Below are positions 1 to 7,795 of a stretch of 64,000 bases of DNA, piece after piece. The notes below the pieces were generated by a model. That model had not been told where the DNA came from. It saw only the letters and a program-made list of their open reading frames with translations, and did no database searches. The translations under genes and the position numbers were made by a program. How positions within the stretch are numbered: the stretch's first letter is position 1; every line of letters starts with the position of its first letter. The DNA is from Leptolyngbya sp. 'hensonii'. GTDB taxonomy: Bacteria > Cyanobacteriota > Cyanobacteriia > GCF-001939115. The stretch is taken from the NCBI RefSeq assembly GCF_001939115.1, contig NZ_MQTZ01000048.1, forward strand, positions 138 to 64,137, in the 5' to 3' direction.

Positions 1-2357
1 GGTGGCAGGGGTTCTACTAAGGTAGGAGATGGGGGAACAGGGGGCGGGGGAACCGTCGGGGAGCTATCTACCGGAGTAGGACTTGCAGGCACAACTACAG
101 GCGGGATCGAATTATTAGGGGAAGGACTCGTCGGTGCTGAATTGAACTCGTGAGTATCTCGGCCCGATCGGTTTCCAGAAAAAGCAGGTTCATCGGTTCG
201 ATCGCGCAATTGGCTCGGTCCCTTTGTGTTCTTCTCCGGAGCATAGGGCCTGGAGGGTTCAGCCTTTTTCACATTGACAGGACTGGAATCTCCCCGACCA
301 CTGGACTTACTGGACTTGCCCACCGAAACACTTCCTCGCATCGGTTTAGCTTTAATACTGACCTTACGACCTTCCAGTTTGGGTAACGCCGGAAATTTTT
401 GAACCGGCATCCCCTTTGTGACCTGAGCCATAAAGCGATACCAGACCAGCGCCGCTGTGCTACTGGCTCCCCAGGTGGGCGAGCTATCATCATTGCCCAG
501 CCAAACCCCTGTGACCATCTGGGGAATGTAGCCGATGAACCAGAGATCACGGGCTTCCTCAGAAGTCCCCGTTTTACCCGCTACCGCCCGATCGCCCAGA
601 TTAGCATTCACACCGGTACCACTTTGCACTACCCCTTCTAGCATCCAGGTCATAATTGCAGCAGACCCCTTATCCACTGCTTGTTTAGGCTTAAGAGATT
701 GCTTCGCATCAAACAGGACTTCACCCCGCCGGTTCAGAATGCGACGAATACCATGCACTTCCACATGGATTCCCTGGGTTGCCAGAGTCCCATAAGCGCT
801 GGTAATTTCCAGTAGATTAACCTCAGAAGACCCCAGAGCCAAGGAATAGACTGGCTTCAGCGGCGACTTAATCCCCATGTTTTTAGCCACCTGGATCACC
901 GTTTCAGCTCCAACGTCAACCAGGATGCGGACTGCAATCACATTTACCGATTGGGTCAGGGCTTCTCGCAAAGAAAGCCAACCGTAATGCTTACGGGAAG
1001 CATTCTCGGGCTTATAGCCATCCACAACATAGGGGGCATCCAAATAACCATCATAGGGAGACATCCCTGTTGCGATCGCTGTCGTATAGACTAGGGCTTT
1101 GAAGGTCGAACCTGGTTGTCGCTGAGCCTGGGTGACCCGATTGAACTGGGTCTTAGCATAATCGATGCCCCCGACCATGGCCTTGATTTCTCCGGTGCGT
1201 GGATCGATCGCCACCAGGGCAGCCTGGGCAAACCCCTGACCAGGACCATCCAGTTCGATCGCGTCCTTTACCACTTTCTCTGCCAGCTTTTGCCACTTGA
1301 CCTGCACACTGGTTTCGATGGTTAAGCCACCCAACTCGATCGCGTCCCGGGAGACGTATTTGGGCAATTCCTGCAGCACATAGGTGGTAAAGTAAGGAGC
1401 CTCGACCTCCAAACGTTTGGGCGGGCTGGGCTTTAAACCGAGGGGAGACTGACGGGCCTGATCAGCCTGTTCTTGCGTAATGAATCCCTCATCCGCCATC
1501 CGTTGCAACACGATATTACGGCGTTCCAGGGCTGCCTGGGGATTAACCAGAGGAGAATAATCTGTTGGCGCGGGGGGCAAGCCCGCGATCGTTGCCATTT
1601 CTGGCAGGGTTAGCTTGTAAACCGGTTTACTGAAATAGACCCAGGCTGCATCCGCAACCCCATAGGCTCCCGAGCCCAGGTATACCAGATTGAGATAACG
1701 CTCCAGAACCCGCTCTTTGCTCATGTTCTGCTCAATCCGGCGGGCCAGGAGGGCTTCCTTGAGCTTGCGCCAGATACTGCGCTCTTGGTCCAGAAAAACA
1801 ATCCGGGCGACCTGTTGGGTGATCGTGCTACCCCCTTCCACCACATCTCGGGCAGTCACATTGGACCAGATCGCCCGCATCACTCCATAGTAATCTACGC
1901 CATCATGCTGATAGAAACGCCGATCTTCCACGGACAAGAATGCCTGAATCAACGTGGGAGGAATTTTCTGAACAGACAGTTTTTCGCGAGTAGCCGGCCC
2001 TCTCTGTTGTAGAATTTTACCGTCAGAAGCCTTAATCGTTAGCGTGCCATCTCTAACAAAGGTACGAACCACCGAGACATCGGGCAAACTTTGGTCCAGA
2101 GTCCAGATGATGTAGGCTGCAGCCCCAGCCCCCCCAGCCCCCAAAGTGATAGTAATCCAGAACAAATAACGTAGAAAGATGAATCGGCCCCGCTTCTTGG
2201 GCGGTTTTTCTCCCCTAGATTTCTGAACGTCCAGTCTGCGTGGTTCTAATGGGTTGATTTCAGAATCCGCTGTTGGTGCAGTTGGCTCAGAATTGTTAGG
2301 TTTGGCCAAGCCCTGCAACCTCGAGAAGATATCTCGCTTTGATGAAAACTTTGTCAC
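1..2357 (-). CDS. Class A penicillin-binding protein (PBP1A-like), C-terminus cut by window edge
   Basis: Bifunctional peptidoglycan synthase: a GT51 glycosyltransferase polymerises lipid II glycan and a transpeptidase cross-links peptides in the periplasm. I read the frame directly; it runs off the left edge after about 785 codons. The start is GTG at 2357, six bases after GAGGAG. A basic, Pro-rich cytoplasmic segment precedes one membrane helix near residues 64-86. GT51 motifs follow: EDRRFYQHDG near 142 and EGGSTITQQ near 175. The transpeptidase has STFK (nucleophile Ser) near 416 and KTGTS near 596. After the catalytic domain comes a low-complexity tail rich in Ser, Pro, Lys and Arg that becomes almost pure Pro/Val/Ser/Thr at the edge. 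Its end is not visible. It lies about 100 bp downstream of chlG on the same strand. Confidence 0.93.
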   Translation of the reverse strand, partial: MTKFSSKRDIFSRLQGLAKPNNSEPTAPTADSEINPLEPRRLDVQKSRGEKPPKKRGRFIFLRYLFWITITLGAGGAGAAAYIIWTLDQSLPDVSVVRTFVRDGTLTIKASDGKILQQRGPATREKLSVQKIPPTLIQAFLSVEDRRFYQHDGVDYYGVMRAIWSNVTARDVVEGGSTITQQVARIVFLDQERSIWRKLKEALLARRIEQNMSKERVLERYLNLVYLGSGAYGVADAAWVYFSKPVYKLTLPEMATIAGLPPAPTDYSPLVNPQAALERRNIVLQRMADEGFITQEQADQARQSPLGLKPSPPKRLEVEAPYFTTYVLQELPKYVSRDAIELGGLTIETSVQVKWQKLAEKVVKDAIELDGPGQGFAQAALVAIDPRTGEIKAMVGGIDYAKTQFNRVTQAQRQPGSTFKALVYTTAIATGMSPYDGYLDAPYVVDGYKPENASRKHYGWLSLREALTQSVNVIAVRILVDVGAETVIQVAKNMGIKSPLKPVYSLALGSSEVNLLEITSAYGTLATQGIHVEVHGIRRILNRRGEVLFDAKQSLKPKQAVDKGSAAIMTWMLEGVVQSGTGVNANLGDRAVAGKTGTSEEARDLWFIGYIPQMVTGVWLGNDDSSPTWGASSTAALVWYRFMAQVTKGMPVQKFPALPKLEGRKVSIKAKPMRGSVSVGKSSKSSGRGDSSPVNVKKAEPSRPYAPEKNTKGPSQLRDRTDEPAFSGNRSGRDTHEFNSAPTSPSPNNSIPPVVVPASPTPVDSSPTVPPPPVPPSPTLVEPLP

Positions 2358-2457
2358 TGCAGCTCCTCACACGCCACCACGCATAGGCAACGTTCACTCT
2401 GGTGAATCGATAGTATTCGCTCTATTGTAGAGCCTGGGATCATGGTTTGCACCCGTA

Positions 2458-3483
2458 TCACCCACCAGCATGACCTAAAGCCAAGCCAGCCACGAGCATG
2501 CCCAGTACCAAAAAAGGCTGCGCACTGGCCTGATATTTCACATCATTTTCGAGGGGATTACGCAGGAAATACATATCCTGAAAGGTAATCTGGGGAATGA
2601 TTAGCAGAATTAAAATTACAGCATACAGATTCTGGTGAATAGCAAGCAAATAAGCAGCAATCCCAGCCTGGAAAATATCAATCATCAACACACAGATCCA
2701 GGCAGCCCGATCGATGCCAAACATGACCGGGAGAGATTTCAGACCCAGTTGGCGATCACCCTCCACACTTTTAAAGTCATTCACAACCGCAATGCCCAAT
2801 CCGGCCAAACTGTAAAACAGGGTGAGCACCACAATAACCGGAGTCAGTTCTCCGAATAAGGCCTGTCCAGCCCACCAGGGCAGGGCAATATAGCTAGCTC
2901 CCAGCGCATAATTCCCCAACCAGCCATTCTGCTTCAGCTTCAGTGGGGGAGCAGAGTAGATATAGGACAAAAAGGAGCCTCCCAGAGCCAGAACCGTGAT
3001 GGTGGGAAATGTATGACCGGCCCACTGATCCAGGCCATAGGCGACACCAACCCCAGCCAGCAGCAGAACCAGAATTTGAGTCACAACCTGGGGAATCGAA
3101 ATAACTCCAGAGGGAATCGGACGATAGGGTTCATTGATGGCATCAATCTCCCGATCGTAAAAATCATTCAGGGTCTGGGTATATCCAGCCAGCAGCGGAC
3201 CCGACATGAGCATACAGGCTGCCGCAATCAGAAAATTTTCTGGTGTCCAGTTGTAATGGCCAGAGGAAGCTGCCCCGCAGACCACTCCCCAGATCAGGGG
3301 AATCCAGGTAATGGGTTTCATCAACTGTAACCGGATCTTCCAGATGGAGGTTTCACCGGATTGTGCCCCCTTCATACCCAGAAGTTGACGGGCCTGAGCC
3401 CCCCGATCGGCAGCAATTTCAGGATTTTCAACGGAGGGTGAATTCTCTTCCGCAGAGATTGGGGATGGAGTCGAGTCAGACAT
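2458..3483 (-). CDS. chlG: Chlorophyll a synthase ChlG
   Basis: Integral membrane prenyltransferase of the UbiA family that esterifies chlorophyllide with geranylgeranyl or phytyl diphosphate, the last step of chlorophyll a synthesis. The 341 residues match the cyanobacterial family length. The first Asp-rich substrate/Mg site is NDFYDREIDAINEP at residues 106-119 and the second is NDFKSVEGD near 230. About eight hydrophobic helices follow a roughly 45-residue polar N-terminus. It starts 10 bp downstream of the Get3d-like ATPase stop, so petP, the ATPase and chlG are probably one leftward transcript, which puts pigment synthesis beside a possible membrane-protein targeting factor and a b6f subunit. 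Identity is secure; the operon is inferred from spacing. Confidence 0.95.
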   Translation of the reverse strand: MSDSTPSPISAEENSPSVENPEIAADRGAQARQLLGMKGAQSGETSIWKIRLQLMKPITWIPLIWGVVCGAASSGHYNWTPENFLIAAACMLMSGPLLAGYTQTLNDFYDREIDAINEPYRPIPSGVISIPQVVTQILVLLLAGVGVAYGLDQWAGHTFPTITVLALGGSFLSYIYSAPPLKLKQNGWLGNYALGASYIALPWWAGQALFGELTPVIVVLTLFYSLAGLGIAVVNDFKSVEGDRQLGLKSLPVMFGIDRAAWICVLMIDIFQAGIAAYLLAIHQNLYAVILILLIIPQITFQDMYFLRNPLENDVKYQASAQPFLVLGMLVAGLALGHAGG

Positions 3484-3493
3484 AGGGCTGAGG

Positions 3494-4588
3494 TTAGAAC
3501 GAAATCGTCAGGTAACTATCTTGAAACTTGGCTCCAGTCACCGGTTTACCGCTCAGTTCTGGAGGCAGAAGAATATTGTGGCGTTGATCGCCAGCTTCGA
3601 TGGTGACTTCCGGCCCATTTTGAGACAGCTTCACCTGCGTCTTATCAAAACCGGGCAAGAACAGACGGACTTTTCGTTCCGCCAGATTAATAGTCATGGG
3701 CCGGGGAGCCTGGGTGGCCTGGTGAAAATCTGGAAGTGCCGCCATGAGAGCCTGCCAGTCTGCGCCAGTACGGGAAGGCAGGACATTCACTGGCAAGGGC
3801 GCAAACTCAGCCACCAGAGCTCCCGTAGACGTTGCCTGGTTGAGGATGACCCCCCCGATCGTCAGGTTGACCTGCTGGGCAGCCCCCCAGAGGTACCGAG
3901 CAGTTGCGATCGCCATTGGATCTGCCGTCGTCACCAAATAAGCGGCCATTTTCTCTGGGTTAGAGACAGCGTCCTTCCCCTGATCCAGTAGGGTATTGAC
4001 CTGGTTGGTGGGCTGGGAAAAGTTACCACTTAACCAATCCACATTGAACAGCGTGGCCACGATCGGCTGCAACAGGGGCACCATCGTTTTGGCAAAGTCG
4101 GAGTCTGCGAAAACCTGACGAAAGCGACGCACATACCAGCTCATCACCTCAGGGGTACCCAGCATCCGTAACGTAGCCTGATCCCCGGTGCCGTCGTACA
4201 CGATCGCATCATAGGTTTGACTGGCACTATATTCCCGTATCGCATTGAGCGCCAGAGCCCCATCCATTCCCGGCAAAACACCTAACTCCTGACCATAAAC
4301 CGATTTCAGGGTAGGAGTCCGCAAATACTCTGCCTCCAACCGTTTAATCTCTTCCCAGTTGTGCTCCAGCATGGCAGCAGAATGCAACTGAGCAATTTGC
4401 AGATTAGGCACCAGTTCCTGCGGATCGGGGCCAGGGTTCATGCCTACAAGAAGCCCAAAGGCAGGACCTGTATCCTGCCCCAGCAAAAGAACTCGCTTCC
4501 CCTCAGCAGCAAGGCGTCGGGCTGCTGCAATCGCCACTGTCGTGCGACCTGTGCCCCCTTTGCCCAGAAACGTCAGGATAAAAGTCAT
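3494..4588 (-). CDS. Get3d-type ArsA/Get3 family ATPase with C-terminal alpha-crystallin domain
   Basis: Soluble P-loop NTPase of the ArsA/Get3 family. Get3 proteins deliver tail-anchored membrane proteins; the Get3d class of phototrophs is defined by an extra alpha-crystallin (Hsp20-like) domain and its cargo is not established. Here residues 1-290 are the ATPase and about 298-364 form the beta-rich crystallin-like tail, ending SYLTISF. The P-loop is GKGGTGRTT (residues 9-17): the deviant N-side Lys is kept but the usual Walker A Lys before Thr is Arg. The ATG overlaps the petP stop by one base (TGATG), suggesting translational coupling, and chlG follows after 10 bp. No CxxC zinc site of canonical Get3 is evident. 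Family assignment is firm, function open. Confidence 0.88.
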   Translation of the reverse strand: MTFILTFLGKGGTGRTTVAIAAARRLAAEGKRVLLLGQDTGPAFGLLVGMNPGPDPQELVPNLQIAQLHSAAMLEHNWEEIKRLEAEYLRTPTLKSVYGQELGVLPGMDGALALNAIREYSASQTYDAIVYDGTGDQATLRMLGTPEVMSWYVRRFRQVFADSDFAKTMVPLLQPIVATLFNVDWLSGNFSQPTNQVNTLLDQGKDAVSNPEKMAAYLVTTADPMAIATARYLWGAAQQVNLTIGGVILNQATSTGALVAEFAPLPVNVLPSRTGADWQALMAALPDFHQATQAPRPMTINLAERKVRLFLPGFDKTQVKLSQNGPEVTIEAGDQRHNILLPPELSGKPVTGAKFQDSYLTISF

Positions 4589-4782
4589 CAGCGAACCAGT
4601 TCCAACTCGTCTTCAAAAAACCAGGTAGCAAACTGATCATCGAACTGAACCAGCATGCCAATACCACTACCGTCCACCATTTTGTAGTCTGACACGATGC
4701 CCACTTTGCCAAGACGATTAATAATCGTCGGGGAAACACGATCGCGCAAACGACAGACCCGGACTTTTTGACCTTTTTCCAT
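4588..4782 (-). CDS. petP: Cytochrome b6f complex subunit PetP (DUF2862)
   Basis: Small peripheral subunit of the cytochrome b6f complex found in cyanobacteria and red algae, an SH3-like fold on the cytoplasmic face. The 64-residue reading starts MEKGQKVRVCRL and carries the family hallmarks LGKVG, MVDGSG, VQFDD and ATWFFEDEL. An open frame extends 59 codons further upstream, but that stretch has no resemblance to the family, so ATG 4782 is chosen although only a weak ribosome site precedes it. The stop overlaps the Get3d-like start (TGATG). In other cyanobacteria PetP affects linear electron flow and b6f stability. Co-transcription with chlG would link b6f and pigment supply; that is inference. 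Confidence 0.88.
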   Translation of the reverse strand: MEKGQKVRVCRLRDRVSPTIINRLGKVGIVSDYKMVDGSGIGMLVQFDDQFATWFFEDELELVR

Positions 4783-4946
4783 TGCAATTCTAAAGTTAAT
4801 AGGATCAACCATTTGAAAGTGTATAGCAATGTGTCGTGAAGAAGGAATGGGTTGTAGCCGGAATCGGGCAATGAATCTTGATCCCTGCTCCTGGATTCTG
4901 ACCTGAGGATAGTTCCTGGCTGGGATACCCCCTATCTCCACCTGGG

Positions 4947-5645
4947 TTAGAGCTTCCAACGCACCCGGCCCTGATCATCTTCAACCGTTACCTGAACCAG
5001 TTGAGTGCCCTGGGGAGTCGTGAGCTGGCATTGAAACATCTCACCTGCTTTGGTAATCCGCAGACGTGGACCACAATTGGCCACTACTTCTACCCCTGTC
5101 TTTTGTTTCACCGTTTCTTGAATCTGCTGTTCTAGTCTGGCCAGCACCATCAGGCCCTTAACCTCCACCCGAAAGTCTCCCTGATCATTGCTAACAATTA
5201 CTTTCACTGGAAAAGTCACCCCTTCGGCAGTCACATTACAAACGAAGGTATTTCCTGCCGTAGGTCGAACAGTCGCTGGACAGGCCACAGATTGGATCGC
5301 GACCCCCGTTCTCTGGGCGAAGAAAGCCTTAATCCGCTCCTCCACTTTGGCCTGGATGGAGCCAGCCGTCGGACTGGCTGGAGAAACGGCAGGACTGGGG
5401 CTCCCAGGACCAGGAAACAAGCTGGGGCTACTAGGCTGAGTCACCGATGGGGAGGGCAAACTGGAAGGGGTTCCTGGGGAACTGGGGGGTGTCGGGCTGT
5501 CAGAGCTGGGCTGAGGACTCGACGACGCAACCGGCAAAGGTCTAACCTTGATAGAAGAAGCCAGATAGGCAAAGACCAGAGCACTGGACGCAGCAGCAGC
5601 TGTAATGATGATTAAGGTTGCAAGTGCTTGTCGAACGAGCTTCAT
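4947..5645 (-). CDS. Secreted or membrane-anchored protein with two DUF4333-like domains
   Basis: Unknown function. The 232-residue protein has an N-terminal hydrophobic helix (about residues 8-28, rich in Ala, Ile and Leu) that anchors or exports it. A linker of about 60 residues follows, almost entirely Pro, Ser, Gly and Thr. Two similar units of about 60 residues come next (roughly 100-165 and 168-232). Each has a helix, a Lys-x-Thr-Gly-Val turn, one Cys before a short strand (SVACPA, VANCGP) and a second Cys in the next strand (FVCNVT, FQCQLT), so each probably holds one disulfide, as in DUF4333. The layout suggests a wall-spanning stalk. It lies 164 bp upstream of petP on the same strand. 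Confidence 0.7.
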   Translation of the reverse strand: MKLVRQALATLIIITAAAASSALVFAYLASSIKVRPLPVASSSPQPSSDSPTPPSSPGTPSSLPSPSVTQPSSPSLFPGPGSPSPAVSPASPTAGSIQAKVEERIKAFFAQRTGVAIQSVACPATVRPTAGNTFVCNVTAEGVTFPVKVIVSNDQGDFRVEVKGLMVLARLEQQIQETVKQKTGVEVVANCGPRLRITKAGEMFQCQLTTPQGTQLVQVTVEDDQGRVRWKL

Positions 5646-5820
5646 AAGAGTCCAAGAAAAATCAGTCGGCTGCCCTAACGTAACAGATGAATCCCATTCC
5701 AGAGTACCTTACTGCCATCCTTTCAGTTGGGAAAGGTTGAACAATCCTGAAGGGGTGCTGCCTCGATCGGACAGTGGTGCAGTTTAATGATGGATGGGTA
5801 TTGCAGCAGGTAAGGATAAC

Positions 5821-6918
5821 ATGATTGGTGTTGGAATTGTCGGAACAGGATTTGGCCAGAAAATTCACATTCCAGGCTTTGCTGCCCACCATCAGACCCA
5901 GGTGGTGGCTGTCTATCACCGGGATTTGGCCAAAGCCCGATCGATCGCAGCAGCTCACCAGATTCCCCAGAGCGTGAACAGCCTCTCAGACCTGATTGAC
6001 TTGCCTGAAATCCAGGCTGTCAGCCTCTCTACCCCACCCTTCCTGCATTACGAGCAGGCCCAAACCATCCTGCGGGGCGGCAAACACCTGCTCCTGGAAA
6101 AACCCACCACCCTGATGGCCTCAGAAGCACGCGACCTGTACCATCTGGCAGCCAAAACAGGGTGCCAGGTGACGATGGATTTTGAGTTCCGCTGTGTTCC
6201 CGCCTGGCAGTGGCTGGCCGAGCAATTGGCTGCGGGATATGTGGGTCAGAAGCGGCTGATTAAGGTGGATTGGATGGTCTCCAGTCGGGCAGATGCATCC
6301 CGTCCCTGGAACTGGTATGCCTGCAAGGACCAGGGCGGTGGGGCACTGGGAGCGATCGGCTCCCACTCGTTTGACTACCTGGCCTGGTTATTCGGCCCGA
6401 TTCGCCGCCTCTGTGCCAGGTTGAGCACCACGATCTCCAGCCGCCCTGATCCGGCTACGGGAGAGATGAAACCGGTAGACTCAGACGATGCCTGCAGTTT
6501 CCTCCTGGAACTGGCGGATGGAACCCCCTGTCAGATCTGCCTCAGTTCCGTCACCTATCAGGGGCGGGGGCACTGGCTGGAGGTCTATGGCGATCGGGGT
6601 ACCCTGATTTTGGGCAGTGATAACCAGAAAGATTATGTTCACGGCTTCCGTCTTTGGGGGAGTCAGGGGGGAGAACCCCTGGCAGAACTCCCCATCCCCG
6701 ATCGGCTGGCTTTCCCCAAAACCTATGCCGATGGGCGACTGGCTCCCTTTATTCGAATTGTGGATCGCTGGGTGCAGGCGATCGAGCAGGGGCAACCTGT
6801 GGTTCCCTCCCTGCGAGAAGGGGTTTACTCCCAGCTTTTGATGGATCTGGCCCACCAATCCCATCAGACCGATCGCTGGGTGAATGTGCCTGATCTGGAC
6901 GGTTTTCTGCGCGAGTGA
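5821..6918 (+). CDS. Gfo/Idh/MocA-family NAD(P)-dependent oxidoreductase
   Basis: Sugar or cyclitol dehydrogenase-like protein of 365 residues. The N-terminal Rossmann fold has GIVGTGFG for dinucleotide binding at residues 4-11, and the LLLEKPTTL segment near 95 contains the EKP motif typical of the family. The C-terminal half is the alpha/beta substrate domain. ATG 5821 is chosen over the in-frame ATG at 5794 because AAGGAT precedes it at good distance and the protein then begins directly with the Rossmann strand. The substrate cannot be read from sequence. The stop lies within 2 bp of the next gene's ATG, so the two are almost certainly co-transcribed. Confidence 0.88.
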   Translation: MIGVGIVGTGFGQKIHIPGFAAHHQTQVVAVYHRDLAKARSIAAAHQIPQSVNSLSDLIDLPEIQAVSLSTPPFLHYEQAQTILRGGKHLLLEKPTTLMASEARDLYHLAAKTGCQVTMDFEFRCVPAWQWLAEQLAAGYVGQKRLIKVDWMVSSRADASRPWNWYACKDQGGGALGAIGSHSFDYLAWLFGPIRRLCARLSTTISSRPDPATGEMKPVDSDDACSFLLELADGTPCQICLSSVTYQGRGHWLEVYGDRGTLILGSDNQKDYVHGFRLWGSQGGEPLAELPIPDRLAFPKTYADGRLAPFIRIVDRWVQAIEQGQPVVPSLREGVYSQLLMDLAHQSHQTDRWVNVPDLDGFLRE

Positions 6919-6920
6919 CT

Positions 6921-7778
6921 ATGCGAATTCTGATCACGATCGCGCACTATTATCAGTCTGTCTCTGACACCTCCTTCGGGTCGCTGGGGACCGATCCCCA
7001 ACCCCGCATCACAGCACTGACCCAGTGCCTTAGCGCACTGTACCAGTTGTTTGGCTACCCTCAGGGAGAGTTTAACTACATTCAGCCCGGGATCTCCCCT
7101 GCCAATGAATTTCAGTCCTATGAAATGGATATCGTGATCTGTACCACGCAAGACCGACACCTGTTATATCACTTGCCTCTGGCTGCAGACCTGTTTATGC
7201 ACCATGAGACCCAGGCAGAACCCCTGCTGTTGGGGTTTGAGTGTCAGGCCATCCTGCAGGATTGTCTGGGCCTGTATGATTACTACTGCTTTCTGGAAGA
7301 TGATATCCTCCTGCACGACCCCTGGTTCTTCATAAAACTGGACTGGTTTACCCAGCAGTTTGGACCGCTAAAATTGCTGCAACCCAATCGATATGAAGCG
7401 TCTCTCCGGGTACTGCTCCGGAAAGCTTATATTGATGGTCCATTGCCGTTAAGTGCTACTGAACAGTTTCAAAATCCGCAGGCGGAGGCTGAGCTCTTGT
7501 CTGAAGTGCTGGGCCGATCGATCGGGTTCCATCGGTGTCTGAATCCCCATGCGGGTTGCTACTTTCTGAATGCAGAACAGATGGAGCATTGGGCAGACCA
7601 GCCTTACTTTCTCGATCGGGATGTCCGGTTTCAGGGGCCGCTGGAAAGTGCCGCAACGTTGGGGATTATGCGGACGTTTCAGGTGTATAAACCGGCTGCA
7701 GCTTGCGGAAATTTTCTAGAGGTGCAGCATTTTGGAGCAGGGTATTTGAGGTTTGTGGAGGGGGAGAAGGGGGATTAA
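6921..7778 (+). CDS. Glycosyltransferase-like protein with EDD motif
   Basis: A 285-residue cytoplasmic protein with no signal peptide. It has the look of a nucleotide-sugar glycosyltransferase: an alpha/beta N-terminus (MRILITIAHYY), FLEDDILLHDP near residue 125 resembling the acidic metal/sugar-nucleotide site of GT-A folds, and a hydrophobic core typical of such enzymes. No full family signature is visible, so the call is tentative. ATG 6921 is used; GTG 6915, overlapping the upstream stop, is an alternative that adds two residues. It forms a tight pair with the preceding oxidoreductase, which could modify the same sugar. It converges with the large GH15-like gene, 17 bp away. Confidence 0.55.
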   Translation: MRILITIAHYYQSVSDTSFGSLGTDPQPRITALTQCLSALYQLFGYPQGEFNYIQPGISPANEFQSYEMDIVICTTQDRHLLYHLPLAADLFMHHETQAEPLLLGFECQAILQDCLGLYDYYCFLEDDILLHDPWFFIKLDWFTQQFGPLKLLQPNRYEASLRVLLRKAYIDGPLPLSATEQFQNPQAEAELLSEVLGRSIGFHRCLNPHAGCYFLNAEQMEHWADQPYFLDRDVRFQGPLESAATLGIMRTFQVYKPAAACGNFLEVQHFGAGYLRFVEGEKGD

Positions 7779-7795
7779 CTACAGAGACGTAGAGG

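Noticed and set aside
4783-4959. Longer N-terminus for PetP
   Set aside because: The added 59 residues are unlike the family, which starts at MEKGQKV.
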